Of a stretch of 40,071 bases of DNA, positions 37,767 through 40,071 are shown piece by piece. This stretch comes from an uncultured Treponema sp. (GTDB lineage Bacteria; Spirochaetota; Spirochaetia; Treponematales; Treponemataceae), in assembly GCA_946540605.1 (NCBI GenBank), contig CAMNIU010000231.1, positions 1-40,071 on the forward strand, written 5' to 3'. The position numbers were made by a program, and so were the translations under genes. Numbering within the stretch: the first letter of the stretch is position 1; each line of letters starts with the position of its first letter. The notes below the pieces were generated by a model. The model made no database searches and was not told the DNA's origin. It saw only the letters and a program-made list of their open reading frames with translations.

Positions 37767-38405
37767 ATGAAAAAGATTATTAGCTTTTTCGCAATGTGTT
37801 TGGTTGGGGTTTTTGCTTTTGTGGGCTGTGCTAGTGCTCCAAAAATGAAGGATGTATCAGGTCCAACTGAAATTATTGAGCATAAGGGAACTGCTTTTGG
37901 TGTTACTCAGCCGAATTGGGTTCAGGAGGTGCTTTTTACTTCAAATCAGAAGGCTCTTCAAAAGGCTCTCGGTATTGATAAACATGTTTGGGTAGTAACA
38001 AAGCAGGGTGAAAATCTGGATTTCGTTTCTAACTGGGCTGATCAGGTTGAAGCTCGTGCTCAGATTTCGGCTTCCATCAAGCAGGGCATTTCTGATTTTG
38101 TCGGAGCTCATCTGGTTGGTGATGACGGTGATGTTGAAGAGACTGTTGAAAGATATTCAGCTCGCGCTTCTGCTATTACGGTTTCTGGCCTGAATAAGGA
38201 AGCTGACTGGTGGTTCCGCGGAATTACAAAAGCTGATAAGAAGGCTGGCCGCGAACCAAAGTACACTTACCTTGTTGTTTATTCGCTTGATGAGGATTTG
38301 TATCAGAAGCAGATAAAAAAGGCCTTTAATGGCGAGGATGACAAGGTAGTTGATGATTTAATCCACTATCTGATGAATTACACAATGGTTCTGGGGAAGG
38401 ACTAA
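37767..38405 (+). CDS. Lipoprotein of unknown function
   Basis: 212 aa; MKKIISFFAMCLVGVFAFVGCASAPK signal peptide with lipobox; gcaggaggataaac RBS. Confidence 0.75.
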   Translation: MKKIISFFAMCLVGVFAFVGCASAPKMKDVSGPTEIIEHKGTAFGVTQPNWVQEVLFTSNQKALQKALGIDKHVWVVTKQGENLDFVSNWADQVEARAQISASIKQGISDFVGAHLVGDDGDVEETVERYSARASAITVSGLNKEADWWFRGITKADKKAGREPKYTYLVVYSLDEDLYQKQIKKAFNGEDDKVVDDLIHYLMNYTMVLGKD

Positions 38406-38426
38406 TTCTCGTGAGGAGGGCTGTAT

Positions 38427-39398
38427 ATGAAAAAGACGATTTATTTTATAACTCTAAACATTTTGTATTCAGCCCTCTGTTTTGCGGCTGCTCCTACCTG
38501 GAAGCTGAATCTTGAAAAGCAGTTTCCATCTGAGAAATATGTTCGAGCCATTGGGGAAGGGACAACAGAACCAGCTGCTAAAAAGTCTGCACTTGCAGAA
38601 TTGAGCGCTTATTTTTCTCAGACAATTATTGCAGAGTCCGAAAGCTATCAGAAAATCCGACAGGCAGGAGCTGGCAATGGAACAAGCTCAGATTTACGGG
38701 AGAACGTAATTGTTCATTCCGATACAGAGCTTTTTTGTGTCAGATATACAGATGCCTGGACCGAGCCAAAATCAAAGAAGATTTATGTTTGTGCTTTTAT
38801 AGATCGCAAAGAAGCCTGGGATCTTATTACTCAGAAAATGAAAGGACTTGAAGACAAATGCAATCAGCTTTCAAAACTGGAAGATAAGGAAATGGAGCCC
38901 CTCAAGAAACTGCTGCTTCTTACTAAAGTCAGGCCCCTTTATTCTGAGTATTCCGAACTTTATGAAAAGGCTGTCGCCTTATTTCCAAAACGCGGTGAGC
39001 AATTTGAAGCCTTTATCAGAAAAATGGATGACTATATGAACGAATTGATGCTTCTGAAGGCTTCTACAGCAATTCAGGTAAAGGTCTCTGGAGACAAGGG
39101 AAATTCAATCTATAGCAAAATAACTGAATTATTGATGCAAAAGGGCTTTCTGATTTCTTCTGACGGCCGCTATCAGCTTTCGGCTACTGTGAACTGGAAT
39201 GAAGCAAAATTGAATGAGGTTTATTCGGCTTACCCAAATATCAAAATCCTTATTACAGGAAACGGGCGGACCTTTGCTTCATTCAACGGAGAATGCGAGA
39301 AGATTGCGGCTTATAACCAGGAAAGTATGCAAAGAAGTGCAATTTTTCGTCTGGAAGAGTTACTGGAAGAAAGCTTCATCAAAGAGTGTTTTGAATAA
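38427..39398 (+). CDS. LPP20-like secreted/envelope protein
   Basis: 323 aa; signal peptide then KYVRAIGEGTTEPAAKKSALAELSAYFSQTIIAES, typical LPP20-family N-terminal pattern. Confidence 0.65.
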   Translation: MKKTIYFITLNILYSALCFAAAPTWKLNLEKQFPSEKYVRAIGEGTTEPAAKKSALAELSAYFSQTIIAESESYQKIRQAGAGNGTSSDLRENVIVHSDTELFCVRYTDAWTEPKSKKIYVCAFIDRKEAWDLITQKMKGLEDKCNQLSKLEDKEMEPLKKLLLLTKVRPLYSEYSELYEKAVALFPKRGEQFEAFIRKMDDYMNELMLLKASTAIQVKVSGDKGNSIYSKITELLMQKGFLISSDGRYQLSATVNWNEAKLNEVYSAYPNIKILITGNGRTFASFNGECEKIAAYNQESMQRSAIFRLEELLEESFIKECFE

Positions 39399-39411
39399 TC
39401 TGGAGGTGCTT

Positions 39412-40071
39412 ATGAATAAACGAATAGTCTTACTTCTTATTTCTGTGCTTTGCTATTTTTCTCTATCAGCAAAAGAGAAAATTGATAATGTAATTGCACG
39501 TGCAGCGGAGGACATTGTTCAGAAATGTGACGCAAAATCAATTCTTGTTATTGATGATTTTGAAAGCCCAACTCAGAAGATGACTCTCTATATTCGTGAG
39601 CAGCTTGCAGATTCAATTTATGCAGAAGATGGTTTACTCAAGCTTGTTACCCGTGAGCATATGGATATTGCAGAAAAGGAATTGAAGTTTCAGAACTCTG
39701 GAGTCGTAAGCGAAAAAACAATCTTGTCAGTTGCAGAAAGGCTTGGCGCCCGCTTTGCAATTTTTGGAAAGCTTGAGGAATTCAACAGCGGCTTTATTTT
39801 ACGGGTTCGGATGCTGGATGTAAAAACAGGGGCATATCTTTTCCGCAAAACTTATGAATTCGGATATTCACAGAAAACAGCTCAACTTTTGGGGAATGCA
39901 TCTTCATATAAGAAAGTTGCGGTTGGTGGCATTGGAGAGATAAATAAAAACTCAATCGAGTTCGTGGCTCCGGCCGCAGGACTTTCTTTTGATTTTAGCC
40001 TCTGGAGGAAATTCTCTGTAGGGGCAAAAGTCCTTCTGAGTTATGACTATCATGAAAAACAGAATCAGATT
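39412..40071 (+). CDS. CsgG/FlgO-like secreted protein, truncated by window end
   Basis: Open from ATG 39412 (tggaggtgctt RBS): MNKRIVLLLISVLCYFSLSAKEKIDNVIARAAEDIVQKCDAKSILVIDDFESPTQKMTLYIREQLADSIYAEDGLLKLVTREHMD...AERLGARFAIFGKLEEFNSGFILRVRMLDVKTGAYLF. Confidence 0.65.
   Translation, partial: MNKRIVLLLISVLCYFSLSAKEKIDNVIARAAEDIVQKCDAKSILVIDDFESPTQKMTLYIREQLADSIYAEDGLLKLVTREHMDIAEKELKFQNSGVVSEKTILSVAERLGARFAIFGKLEEFNSGFILRVRMLDVKTGAYLFRKTYEFGYSQKTAQLLGNASSYKKVAVGGIGEINKNSIEFVAPAAGLSFDFSLWRKFSVGAKVLLSYDYHEKQNQI

Noticed and set aside
1-40071. CRISPR array associated with the CARF proteins
   Set aside because: Scanned for regularly spaced direct repeats and Cas genes; none seen in the window

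Overview
This is an AT-rich bacterial window. The codon style and the lipoprotein genes suggest a Treponema-like spirochaete, but that is only inference. About 34 kb (1..35291) is read almost entirely from the minus strand and looks like a stacked defence/conflict island: a partial type I R-M methylase (HsdM), McrC and McrB (with a PUA/EVE-like insert in the AAA+ domain), a YobI/KAP-like P-loop NTPase, a PLD + DEAD/DEAH + DUF3427 helicase followed by a Nudix remnant, and then a very long, tightly packed operon (35291 -> 13637). In transcription order that operon encodes: a PD-(D/E)XK-like protein, a WYL regulator, a protein beginning with an FlhA cytoplasmic-domain fragment, a stand-alone TM1812-type CARF protein, a divergent sigma-like protein, a TerY-like vWA protein, a CARF-CARF-PD-(D/E)XK (Can1/Card1-like) nuclease, a second vWA, a PP2C phosphatase, a Ser/Thr kinase with a zinc ribbon, an SF1 helicase, a HEPN-motif-bearing helical protein, a coiled-coil McrB-like AAA+ protein and a large DUF2357-like protein. 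No CRISPR array, Cas10 or other nucleotide cyclase is visible, so the two CARF proteins are CRISPR-orphan. Diverging from this operon on the + strand is a two-gene module that I consider the most unusual object here: an FtsH/VCP-like AAA+ ATPase plus a soluble FlhA cytoplasmic domain (FHIPEP) fused to a canonical sigma-70 region 4. It is bracketed by near-identical inverted repeats. The right end holds an envelope lipoprotein/LPP20/CsgG-like gene trio. All homology calls are by eye; no database search was run.
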